A stretch of 55,468 nt of DNA from Candidatus Eisenbacteria bacterium (GTDB lineage Bacteria > Desulfobacterota > Binatia > DP-6), in NCBI GenBank assembly GCA_035577985.1, contig DATJZY010000010.1:1-55468 (forward strand), given 5' to 3'. Position 1 is the first letter of the stretch, and every line of letters begins with the position of its first letter. The notes beneath the pieces were generated by a model, which was not told where the DNA came from, made no database searches, and worked only from the letters and a program-made list of their open reading frames with translations. The position numbers and the translations under genes are program-made. Positions 33,836-41,484 of the stretch are shown here, piece after piece.

Positions 33836-34348
33836 ATGAGTTCCGGGGATCGCAATCCGACCAACACGCTCGGCACGCTCCAGGACGTCGTCGCCTCCGC
33901 AGCGCGGATCGCGCAAGATCTGCTGCAGGATCCTCTCCTCGCACGCCTGCTCGACATCTTCGGGCGCATGCCGCCGGAGGATCGCCAGACGATCGTCGAC
34001 GTCCTCGAACGCGAGGTCGACCTCCGCCTCCTCACGAAGGAGGGGAAGCACGGGCCGATGACGGGCATCAACGTGACCAGGCCCAACCCCACCGCCCGGC
34101 TCTACTTCCGCTTGGTCGACAAGGAGACGGTGCCGTACGTGTCCCCGGAGGAGATCGTGCAGGCCGTGATCCGGGCCGCGGGCGTCATGCACCGCGCATT
34201 TCAACGCGGCTCCGACATGCAGGCCATCTGGGAGCCCGCGATCGTGGCCGGGCTCCGGCAGGTGGATCCGAGCGAGCGCGAGACCCTGCGTTGGTACTAC
34301 GAGCGCATGATGACGCTCGTGCGGGAAGCCGACCGCGATTCCGATTGA
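33836..34348 (+). CDS. hypothetical protein, tandem paralogue 1
   Basis: A 170-residue protein I do not recognise. It is predicted mostly helical, with no signal peptide or membrane segment. The core motif is M-P-P-E-D-R near residue 45, followed by T-G-I-N-V-T-R-P-N-P-T-A-R-L-Y-F-R-L-V-D near 75-95. The next gene is a clear paralogue with the same order of segments. A TTGACA (33796-33801) lies upstream and is shared with the second copy. It lies between the ccm operon and hemD, so a heme or envelope link is possible but unproven. Confidence 0.75.
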   Translation: MSSGDRNPTNTLGTLQDVVASAARIAQDLLQDPLLARLLDIFGRMPPEDRQTIVDVLEREVDLRLLTKEGKHGPMTGINVTRPNPTARLYFRLVDKETVPYVSPEEIVQAVIRAAGVMHRAFQRGSDMQAIWEPAIVAGLRQVDPSERETLRWYYERMMTLVREADRDSD

Positions 34349-34351
34349 CAG

Positions 34352-34365
34352 CCGACCCCGGTCGG
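34352..34365. promoter_or_regulatory. short perfect dyad upstream of the second paralogue
   Basis: CCGACC-CC-GGTCGG lies between the two paralogous genes, just after a TTGACA (34345-34350) that overlaps the stop codon of the first. A dyad next to a -35-like hexamer is a reasonable operator candidate, though no good -10 is visible. Confidence 0.35.
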
Positions 34366-34378
34366 TCGAAGCTCCGGC

Positions 34379-34894
34379 ATGGCCGCCGGCTCCTCCGCCG
34401 CCCAGCTCGACGCCCTGCAGGCGCTCCTCGCGACCGCGCGGCGGCTCTCGAACGATCTCGCCGCCGACCCGACGATCGGGCGCATGCTGCGCGCGTTCGT
34501 GACGCTGCCCCCGGAAGATCGCGACGTCATCGCCGGGCTCGTCGAGCGCGGTACCGCGTGGCGGCGCATCACCGAGAATACGGCCGACGTCACCGGCGTC
34601 GCGCTGCGCGCCAACCCGCATGCGAGCCTCTTCGTCCGCGTCGTCGACGCACGCGACGGCGAGGAGCACATGCAGCAGGACCACGCCGAGATCCTGCTCG
34701 GCTCGCTGCGCATCATGAAGCAGATCCCGCTCCTGCTGCGCGCGGACGTGGCCGACCTGTGGCGCCAGCCGGCCGTCGAAGCGTTCGGCATGCTCGAGCC
34801 CGCCGAGCGCGAGGCGTGCCGCCGGTTCGCGAGCCTCATGCTGCAGCTGATCGCGGACGTCGACGCCAGGCAGCGCAAGCGACCACCCGACTGA
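34379..34894 (+). CDS. hypothetical protein, tandem paralogue 2
   Basis: A 171-residue protein related to the preceding one: L-P-P-E-D-R matches M-P-P-E-D-R, and T-G-V-A-L-R-A-N-P-H-A-S-L-F-V-R-V-V-D matches T-G-I-N-V-T-R-P-N-P-T-A-R-L-Y-F-R-L-V-D, with similar helical ends. It is cytosolic by sequence. Divergence is high, so the duplication is old. Its stop is 4 bp before the hemD start, so it is co-transcribed with heme synthesis. Function unknown. Confidence 0.75.
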   Translation: MAAGSSAAQLDALQALLATARRLSNDLAADPTIGRMLRAFVTLPPEDRDVIAGLVERGTAWRRITENTADVTGVALRANPHASLFVRVVDARDGEEHMQQDHAEILLGSLRIMKQIPLLLRADVADLWRQPAVEAFGMLEPAEREACRRFASLMLQLIADVDARQRKRPPD

Positions 34895-34898
34895 CCGG

Positions 34899-35702
34899 AT
34901 GTCCGCGGGCCTCCGCATCGTCGCCTTCGAGGCGCGCCGCGCCGAGGAGCTGGCGAGCATGCTCGAGCGCCACGGGGCGATCGTCACGCGTGCGCCCGCG
35001 TTGCGCGAGGCGCCGCTCGCCACGTCGCCGGCGACCGACGCGCTTCGCCGTGGGCTCGAGCAGGGGGCCGTCGGCGCCCTGGTGCTCTTGACCGGCGTCG
35101 GCACGCGGGCGCTCGCACGCCTGGTTCCCGACCTGCCGGCACTCGTCGCGCGGACCCCGATCGTCGCCCGCGGGCCGAAGCCGCTCGCCGCCCTGCGCGA
35201 GCTCGGCATCCCGGGTGCGATCGCCGTCCCGTCGCCGAACACCTGGCGCGAGGTGCTGCCGGTCGTGGACGGGCTCGGGCTGGCGAGCGGAAGCCTCGTC
35301 GCCGTGCAGGAATACGGCTCGCCGCCGCGCAACCTCTACGACGGCCTCGCGGCCCGTGGCCTGCGCGTGCTGGCGGTTCCCGTCTACGAATGGGCGCTTC
35401 CCGAGGACACGCGCGCGCTGCGCGCCGGCATCGACGCCATCGTGCGAGGCGACGCCGACGTGGCCGTCTTCACGAGCGCCGTGCAGATCGCGCACGCCTT
35501 CGCAGTGGCCGGCGACGTGGACGCGTTGCGCCGCGAACTGGGACGCGTCGTCGTCGCGTCGGTGGGGCCGGTCTGCTCGGAGGCGTTGGACGCGCACGGG
35601 GTCGCCGTCGATCTCGAGGCGAGCCCGCCGAAGCTGGGCCCGCTCGTCGCCCTCGTCGCGCGGGAGGCGGTCGCGCGCGCCGCGGCCAAGCGACGCGCCT
35701 AG
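34899..35702 (+). CDS. hemD: uroporphyrinogen-III synthase
   Basis: Closes hydroxymethylbilane to uroporphyrinogen III with inversion of ring D. The 267-residue length and two-domain layout fit. Typical segments: L-L-T-G-V-G-T-R-A-L near residue 64, P-I-V-A-R-G-P-K-P near 88, Y-G-S-P-P-R-N-L near 140, V-P-V-Y-E-W near 160, and V-A-V-F-T-S-A-V-Q-I near 188, followed by V-A-S-V-G-P-V-C-S-E-A-L. HemD is poorly conserved, but these segments are distinctive. hemE, hemH and hemG lie just downstream beyond one reversed gene; hemC is not in the window. Confidence 0.88.
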   Translation: MSAGLRIVAFEARRAEELASMLERHGAIVTRAPALREAPLATSPATDALRRGLEQGAVGALVLLTGVGTRALARLVPDLPALVARTPIVARGPKPLAALRELGIPGAIAVPSPNTWREVLPVVDGLGLASGSLVAVQEYGSPPRNLYDGLAARGLRVLAVPVYEWALPEDTRALRAGIDAIVRGDADVAVFTSAVQIAHAFAVAGDVDALRRELGRVVVASVGPVCSEALDAHGVAVDLEASPPKLGPLVALVAREAVARAAAKRRA

Positions 35703-35710
35703 AGCAGCTG

Positions 35711-36430
35711 CTAGGCCGTCAGCTCGAAGTCGAACGCGAAGCCGGCGCCGTTCTCGAGCGGCGACACGGCACGCAGGGCACCGCCGTGACGCACGGCCGC
35801 GAGCCGCGCGTAGCGTAGCGGCAGCGTCGTGAAATACTTCTCGAGCGCCTCGATGGCGACGGCACGCCCGGGATGCGCGATGCGGACGCGGAAGCGGTTC
35901 TCGGCGATGCGCGTCCCCTCGACGTCCACGGTGCTGCCGTCGGGCGTCATGCCGATGGCATGGTCGAGGAGCGCGGTCACCGTTCGCTCGACGATCGTCG
36001 CGTCGCACGTGAGGGCGGTGTCGGACGGGCCCAGCTCGCGGATCGTGACGCCCTTGGTGGCCGCGATCGCCACGGCGGCTTCGACGACCGGCGTCACGAC
36101 GATCCCCCAGCGGGACGCCGCCGGCGTGAGGGGCATCGCGTCGCGCTGGAGCTGATCGACGTCGACCAGGGCGCGCACGAGGATGCCCATGCGATGCGTC
36201 GCCCGGCGCATCATCGCGTACATCGACGGCGCGAGGTCCGGCGCGTCCTCGATCATCGTCAGAGCCGAGTCGACGATCCCGATCGCGTTGCGGATGTCGT
36301 GCCCCGCCAGCACGAGGAGCTCGTCGCGCTGCGAGCGCGACTGGGCGAGCGCGTCGCGCACGGCGCGCGCCGCGGCCTGCGACGCCGTAAGCGCCTCCTC
36401 GCCGGTCCGCGCCGCGGGCCCCTGGCTCAC
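35711..36430 (-). CDS. degenerate histidine kinase-like protein
   Basis: A 239-residue protein resembling the HisKA and HATPase parts of a sensor kinase. The H-box reads L-A-G-H-D-I-R-N-A-I-G near residue 43, followed by a helical hairpin. The ATPase half keeps its strand pattern, but the N-box is A-L-L-D-H-A-I-G, the D-x-G-x-G box reads A-H-P-G-R, and the Gly-rich lid is replaced by L-R-Y-A-R-L-A. ATP binding is therefore doubtful. No sensor domain or response regulator is attached. It lies convergent with hemD (8 bp) and divergent from hemE. Confidence 0.7.
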   Translation of the reverse strand: MSQGPAARTGEEALTASQAAARAVRDALAQSRSQRDELLVLAGHDIRNAIGIVDSALTMIEDAPDLAPSMYAMMRRATHRMGILVRALVDVDQLQRDAMPLTPAASRWGIVVTPVVEAAVAIAATKGVTIRELGPSDTALTCDATIVERTVTALLDHAIGMTPDGSTVDVEGTRIAENRFRVRIAHPGRAVAIEALEKYFTTLPLRYARLAAVRHGGALRAVSPLENGAGFAFDFELTA

Positions 36431-36511
36431 GGCTGGATTCTCGGCACGATCGCCCCGGGACTTGAGGCGGCCCTTCCTTGATTCCCCGGGGGCTTCCGCA
36501 TACTCCCAAAG

Positions 36512-37537
36512 GTGGTGCAGCCGCCCCCGTTCCTCGCGGCCTGCCGCCGCGAGCCCGTCCCGTTCACCCCGGTGTGGCTCATGCGGCAGGCGGGCCGGTA
36601 CATGGCCGAGTACCGGAGCGTGCGTGCGCGCTACGGGTTTCTCGAGCTCTGCAAGACGCCCGAGGCGGCGGCCGAGGTGACGGTGACGGCGGTCGAGCGC
36701 CTCGGCGTCGACGCGGCCATCATCTTCGCCGACATCCTGCTCGTGCTGGAGCCGCTCGGGGCGTCGATCGAGTTCACGGCCGGCGACGGCCCCGTGATCC
36801 GCACGCGCATCGCGAGCGCGGCCGACGTCGATCGCTTGCGGCCGGTCGCGCCCGGTGCGCTCGAGTACGTGGCCGAGTCCGTCCGCCGCGCGCGCGCCGC
36901 TCTCGAGGTGCCGCTCATCGGGTTCGCGGGCGCGCCGTTCACGCTCGCGTCGTACCTGATCGAGGGCGGCAGCTCGCGGAGCTTCCTCGCCACCAAGCGC
37001 TTCATGCACGACGATCCCGGCGCGTGGCGCGCGCTCATGGAGCGGCTCGTGGTGGCGGTGCGCGACTACCTGAACCTGCAGATCGCCGCCGGCGCCGACG
37101 CCGTCCAGCTCTTCGACAGCTGGGTCGGCTGCCTCGCACCGGCCGACTACCGCACGTTCGTGCTGCCGCACATGCGCGAGCTGATCGCCGGCATCACGCG
37201 CGGCGTGCCGGTGATCCACTTCGGCACCGACACCGCGGGCCTTCTCGATTGCCAGCGGGCGGCGGGCGGCGACGTCATCGGCCTCGACTGGCGCGTCGAC
37301 CTCGACGCGGCCTGGGCACGGCTCGGCTACGACGTCGCCGTGCAGGGCAACCTCGATCCCGCCGTGCTGTTCGCCCCCCTCGCCGACATCCGCCGCGCCG
37401 TCGCGCGCATTCTCGGTCAGGCCGCGCGGCGTCCCGGGCACGTCTTCAACCTGGGGCACGGCATCCTTCCCGACACGCCGGTCGCGAACGTGCAGGCGCT
37501 GGTCGAGATGGTGCACGAGCTCTCGGCGGTGCGCTGA
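36512..37537 (+). CDS. hemE: uroporphyrinogen decarboxylase
   Basis: Removes four carboxyl groups from uroporphyrinogen III to give coproporphyrinogen III. The 341 residues show the N-terminal signature P-V-W-L-M-R-Q-A-G-R-Y-M-A-E-Y (near residue 20) and the mid-protein G-F-A-G-A-P-F-T-L-A-S-Y near 137, F-D-S-W-V-G near 202, H-F-G-T-D-T-A-G and F-N-L-G-H-G-I-L-P-D-T-P near the C-terminus. The GTG start is paired with a second GTG. It is followed 8 bp later by hemH. Confidence 0.96.
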   Translation: MVQPPPFLAACRREPVPFTPVWLMRQAGRYMAEYRSVRARYGFLELCKTPEAAAEVTVTAVERLGVDAAIIFADILLVLEPLGASIEFTAGDGPVIRTRIASAADVDRLRPVAPGALEYVAESVRRARAALEVPLIGFAGAPFTLASYLIEGGSSRSFLATKRFMHDDPGAWRALMERLVVAVRDYLNLQIAAGADAVQLFDSWVGCLAPADYRTFVLPHMRELIAGITRGVPVIHFGTDTAGLLDCQRAAGGDVIGLDWRVDLDAAWARLGYDVAVQGNLDPAVLFAPLADIRRAVARILGQAARRPGHVFNLGHGILPDTPVANVQALVEMVHELSAVR

Positions 37538-37545
37538 GCGGTCCG

Positions 37546-38454
37546 ATGCCGGCCGACGCCGTGCTGCTACTCGCCTTCGGCGGGCCGACCGCGCCCGACG
37601 AGATCCGCCCGTTCCTCGAAAACGTGACGCGTGGGCGGCGTATCCCGGCCGAGCGACTCGATGCCGTGGCGCATCACTACGAGCTCATCGGCGGGCGCTC
37701 GCCCATGAACGAGCTGACCTTCCGGCAGGCCGACGGCCTCCGCCGCGCACTGGGGTCGCTTCCCGTCTACGTCGGCATGCGGAACTGGGCGCCGTACATC
37801 GCCGACGTCGTGGCGGAGATGACGAGGAACGGCGTGCGGCGGGCCGTCGGGCTCGTGCTCTCGCCGCACGCGAACGAGGCGAGCCGCGAGCGCTACGTCG
37901 AGGCCGTCGCCGAGGCGCGAGCCCGTGCCGGCGCGCGGGCGCCCGAGGTCGCGTGGGTCTCGACGTGGCACGTGCACCCGCGATTCATCGAGGCCGTCGC
38001 CGCCTGCGTCGCGACGGCGCGCAGCACGCTCCCCGCCGACCGGCGGACCGCTGCGGCGGTCGTCTTCACCGCCCACAGCGTCCCGGTCGCGACCGCCGCC
38101 GTCTCGCCCTACGAGCGCGAGATCGCCGAGACGGCCACGGCCGTCGCCGCGGCGCTCGGCGTATCCGACTGGCAGGTCGCCTATCAGAGCCGCAGCGGCA
38201 ATCCCCGCGATCCCTGGCTCGAGCCCGACGTCAACGACGTGCTGCGCGCGCTCCGGGCCCGCGGGGCGCGCGACGTCGTCGTGGCGCCGATCGGCTTCGT
38301 GTGCGACCACGTCGAGGTGCTGTACGACCTCGACGTCGAAGCGCGGCAGACGGCGTGCGACGTCGGGCTCGGCTTCGTGCGCGCGAGCGCGGTCAACGAC
38401 CACCCGGCGTTCGTCGCGATGCTCGCCGACGTCGTGCGGAGCGCCGGCGGGTGA
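37546..38454 (+). CDS. hemH: ferrochelatase
   Basis: Inserts iron into a porphyrin. The 302 residues show L-L-L-A-F-G-G-P near the start, the family segment L-I-G-G-R-S-P near residue 45, the metal-site His in F-T-A-H-S-V-P (near 170), Y-Q-S-R-S-G-N-P-R-D-P-W-L-E-P near 205 and a C-terminal P-I-G-F-V-C-D-H-V-E-V-L-Y-D-L-D near 245. It could use protoporphyrin IX or coproporphyrin III (Gram-positive type); sequence alone does not decide. It lies between hemE and hemG with a 4-bp GTGA overlap at its end. Confidence 0.95.
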   Translation: MPADAVLLLAFGGPTAPDEIRPFLENVTRGRRIPAERLDAVAHHYELIGGRSPMNELTFRQADGLRRALGSLPVYVGMRNWAPYIADVVAEMTRNGVRRAVGLVLSPHANEASRERYVEAVAEARARAGARAPEVAWVSTWHVHPRFIEAVAACVATARSTLPADRRTAAAVVFTAHSVPVATAAVSPYEREIAETATAVAAALGVSDWQVAYQSRSGNPRDPWLEPDVNDVLRALRARGARDVVVAPIGFVCDHVEVLYDLDVEARQTACDVGLGFVRASAVNDHPAFVAMLADVVRSAGG

Positions 38455-39830
38455 CGCGCGTCGTCGTCGTCGGAGGCGGCATCGCCGGGCTCGCCGCGGC
38501 GCTGCGGGTCGCCGAGCGCGCGCCGGACGCGACGCTGACGCTCCTCGAAGCGGGGGCGCGTCTCGGCGGCACGATCGCGACCGTCCGCGACGGCGGCTTC
38601 ACGATCGAGACCGGTCCCGACTCGTTCATCACCGAGAAGCCGTGGGCGCTCGAGCTCTGCGACCGGCTCGGCATCGCGGGCGACCTCGTGGGGACGCGCG
38701 AGGACGATCGCCGGACGTACGTCGCCCGCGGCGACCGGCTCCATCCGCTGCCGGACGGGTTCTTGCTGCTGGCGCCGACGTCGCTCTGGCCGCTCGCCCG
38801 ATCGTCGCTCTTCTCGTGGCCGGGGAAGCTGCGCATGGGACTCGATCTCGTCCTGCCGCGCCGGCCGAGCGACGGCGACGAGACGCTCGCGTCGTTCGTC
38901 CGCCGCCGGCTCGGGCGCGAGGCGCTCGACCGGGTCGCGGATCCGCTCGCGTCGGGCATCTATACCGGGGACCCCGAGCGTCTGTCCGTGGCCGCCACGA
39001 TGCCCCGCTTCCGCGACCTCGAAGCGAAGCATCGCAGCATCATCCTGGGGCTGCGGCGCTCGACCGCGACGCGCGGCGTGGCCGGTGCCCGCTACGGCCT
39101 GTTCGTCGCGCACCGCGACGGAATGGGCGCGCTGATCGACGCGCTCGCGGCGCGTCTTCCGCGCGGCGTCGTGCGGACCGACGCCCGCGTCGACACGCTC
39201 GCGCGCGAGGGCGGCGCGTGGGCGCTGCGGGCCGGCGGCGAGCGCGTCGTCGCCGACGCCGTCGTCCTCGCATGCCCGGCGTACGTGGCCGCGGCGCTCC
39301 TCGGTGCGACCGCGGCGCCGCTCGCCGACGCGCTCGGCACGATCGCCTACGCATCGTCGGCCATCGTCACCCTGGGCGTCCGGACGCGGGATCTGCCGAA
39401 CGGACTGCCGGGCTTCGGGTTCGTCGTGCCGGCCGTCGACCGCCGGGACATCCTCGCGTGCACCTTCTCGAGCCGGAAGTGGCCGGGCCGCGCGCCCGAG
39501 GGGTTCGATCTCCTGCGCACGTTCGTGGGCGGCGTGCGACGTCCCGAGCTCGTGGCGGCCGACGACGCGACGCTCGTCACCGCCGCGCGGCGCGAGCTCG
39601 GTCGTTTCCTCGGTCTCACCGCCGAACCCGTGCTGGCGCGCGTCGACCGCTGGCCGCGCGCGATGCCGCAGTACGACGTGGGACATCTCTCGCGCATGCA
39701 GACCATCGTCGGCCAGGTGGCGACGCTGCGCGGGCTCGCGCTCGCGGGCGGCGGCTATCACGGCATCGGCATTCCGGACTGCGTGCACAGCGGCGAGAGC
39801 GCGGCCGACGCCGTGCTCGGCCCGCGGTGA
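38451..39830 (+). CDS. hemG: oxygen-dependent porphyrinogen oxidase (HemY-type HemG/CgoX)
   Basis: A 459-residue FAD enzyme oxidising protoporphyrinogen IX or, in the coproporphyrin branch, coproporphyrinogen III. Residues 6-13 carry the G-G-G-I-A-G-L-A motif. Then come E-A-G-A-R-L-G-G-T-I-A, E-T-G-P-D-S-F-I-T-E-K-P near 58, A-S-G-I-Y-T-G-D-P-E-R-L-S near 168, and the C-terminal A-G-G-G-Y-H-G-I-G-I-P-D-C-V-H-S-G. The GTG start overlaps hemH. The order hemE-hemH-hemY is that of Bacillus subtilis; gene order alone cannot settle which branch is used. Confidence 0.94.
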   Translation: MTRVVVVGGGIAGLAAALRVAERAPDATLTLLEAGARLGGTIATVRDGGFTIETGPDSFITEKPWALELCDRLGIAGDLVGTREDDRRTYVARGDRLHPLPDGFLLLAPTSLWPLARSSLFSWPGKLRMGLDLVLPRRPSDGDETLASFVRRRLGREALDRVADPLASGIYTGDPERLSVAATMPRFRDLEAKHRSIILGLRRSTATRGVAGARYGLFVAHRDGMGALIDALAARLPRGVVRTDARVDTLAREGGAWALRAGGERVVADAVVLACPAYVAAALLGATAAPLADALGTIAYASSAIVTLGVRTRDLPNGLPGFGFVVPAVDRRDILACTFSSRKWPGRAPEGFDLLRTFVGGVRRPELVAADDATLVTAARRELGRFLGLTAEPVLARVDRWPRAMPQYDVGHLSRMQTIVGQVATLRGLALAGGGYHGIGIPDCVHSGESAADAVLGPR

Positions 39831-39838
39831 GCCCGCGC

Positions 39839-40762
39839 ATGGAGGTCGGCGTCTACCTGCCGCAGGTCGGCTACACGTGGGATGCGCTGCGCGAGCGCGT
39901 GGTCGCCTGCGATCACGAGGGCATCGGCTCGGTGTGGTTCATGGACCACCTCTATCCGCCGGCGTTCCCGCGCGTGCCGTCGTTCGAAGCCTGGACGACG
40001 GCGGCGGCGCTCGCGGTGGTGACGCGTCGCATTCGCCTGGGGCACCTCGTGCTCGCGAACGGATTTCGCCACCCCGCGCTGCTCGCCAAGATGGCGACCA
40101 CGCTCGACCACGCGAGCGGCGGTCGCCTGTCGCTCGGGCTCGGCAGCGGCTCGTACGCGCAGGAGTTCGGCGAGTTCGGCCTGCCGTTCGGCTCGGACGC
40201 CGAGCGCGCCCAGGAGCTCGACGAAGCCCTTACGGTGGTGCGGCGCTTGTTCACCGAGGACGTCGTCACCTTCCACGGCCGCCACTACCGCCTCGACCGT
40301 GCGCCGAGCTTGCCCCGCCCGGTCCAGCGCCCCCATCCGCCGATCCACGTCGGCGGCGCGGGCCCGAAGCGCACGCTTCCCGTCGTCGCGCGCCACGCCG
40401 ACGTCTGGAACTGCCCCACGTACGCCCTGGGTGTGCTCGAGGAGCGCCGCGCACGGCTCCACGACGAGTGCCGGCGCATCGGCCGCGATCCGGCGACGCT
40501 GCGCGTGACCGAGGAGGCGGTGCTGGCGCTGGTTGCGCGCCGCGACCAGGTCGACGCCGCACGCGCGGACGCCCTGCGACGGTTCGGCGGCCCCGGATGG
40601 GCCTTCGAGACGCACGGCTACTGCGGCACGCCCGACGACGTTCTCAGACGACTCGAGTCACGCCGGCGGATCGGCGTCGACGGCGTCGTGTTCTTCCTGC
40701 ACGATCGGGGCGAGGGGGAGACGATCCGCCTTCTCGCGCGCGAAGTGATCGGAGCGCTGTAG
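39839..40762 (+). CDS. LLM-class, F420-type flavin oxidoreductase
   Basis: A 307-residue luciferase-like TIM barrel. The start M-E-V-G-V-Y-L-P-Q-V-G, the W-F-M-D-H-L segment near residue 35, L-V-L-A-N-G-F-R-H-P-A-L-L-A-K-M-A-T-T-L-D near 77, and G-R-L-S-L-G-L-G-S-G-S-Y-A-Q-E-F near 100 are typical of F420-dependent members (TIGR03560-like). FMN use cannot be excluded. ATG 39839 is chosen; a GTG at 39827 overlapping the hemG stop would add four residues. Directly after the heme genes, but with no obvious role in heme synthesis. Substrate unknown. Confidence 0.85.
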   Translation: MEVGVYLPQVGYTWDALRERVVACDHEGIGSVWFMDHLYPPAFPRVPSFEAWTTAAALAVVTRRIRLGHLVLANGFRHPALLAKMATTLDHASGGRLSLGLGSGSYAQEFGEFGLPFGSDAERAQELDEALTVVRRLFTEDVVTFHGRHYRLDRAPSLPRPVQRPHPPIHVGGAGPKRTLPVVARHADVWNCPTYALGVLEERRARLHDECRRIGRDPATLRVTEEAVLALVARRDQVDAARADALRRFGGPGWAFETHGYCGTPDDVLRRLESRRRIGVDGVVFFLHDRGEGETIRLLAREVIGAL

Positions 40763-40802
40763 GGGCGCCCGGCCGCTGGACTGCTACGAATCGCCCGTCA
40801 CA

Positions 40803-41429
40803 ATGGCCGCCATGTCGCAGCCAGGCCCCCCGCGCACCCTCGGCGTCCTGCTCTTCCCCGACTTCGAGCTGCTCGACGTGTTCGGCCCCCTCGAGGCGTT
40901 CGGGAATCTGGTCATGCGGGAGCACTATCGCGTCCTGCTGGTCGCCGAGCGGGCGGGGCCGGTCGCGAGCGCGCAGCTCGCCCGCGCCGTCGCGGATCAC
41001 GGCTTCGCCGATTGCCCGCGGCTCGACGTGCTCCTCGTGCCCGGCGGCCTCGGCACGCGGCGCGAGGTCGACAACGCCGCGCTCACTGAATGGATCGCCG
41101 CGCGTGCCGTCGAAGCGGAGATCGTGACCTCCGTCTGTACCGGGGCGGCGCTGCTCGCGCGGGCGGGCGTGCTCGACGGCCACCGCGCCACGACCAACAA
41201 GCGCGCCTTCGAGTGGGTCGTGTCGCAGGGACCGCGGGTGCAGTGGGTGCACCGCGCGCGGTGGGTGGACGACGGAAAGTTCGTCACCTCGTCGGGCGTG
41301 ACGGCCGGCATCGACATGGCGCTCGCCCTGATCGCCCGCACCGTCGGCGAAGCCGCGGCCGAGCGCATCGCGCGCCTCATGGAATACGAGTGGCACCGCA
41401 ACCCCGACGATGATCCGTTCGCCCGCTGA
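40803..41429 (+). CDS. DJ-1/PfpI family protein (isonitrile hydratase-like)
   Basis: A 208-residue class-I glutamine amidotransferase-fold protein. The nucleophile elbow S-V-C-T-G-A-A-L-L-A-R-A-G-L/V near residue 118 and the upstream V-P-G-G-L-G-T-R near 79 fit the DJ-1/PfpI group. The segment F-D-F-x-L-L-D-V-F-G-P-L-E near residue 25 and the E-Y-E-W-H-R tail resemble isocyanide (isonitrile) hydratase and the N-domain of GlxA-type AraC regulators, without the DNA-binding part. The catalytic role is unproven. ATG at 40812 is an alternative start. Confidence 0.85.
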   Translation: MAAMSQPGPPRTLGVLLFPDFELLDVFGPLEAFGNLVMREHYRVLLVAERAGPVASAQLARAVADHGFADCPRLDVLLVPGGLGTRREVDNAALTEWIAARAVEAEIVTSVCTGAALLARAGVLDGHRATTNKRAFEWVVSQGPRVQWVHRARWVDDGKFVTSSGVTAGIDMALALIARTVGEAAAERIARLMEYEWHRNPDDDPFAR

Positions 41430-41484
41430 ATCGCCGATGAGTTTGACGGACAGGTCCACGCCCGGTATCGACAATGCAGTGCGG

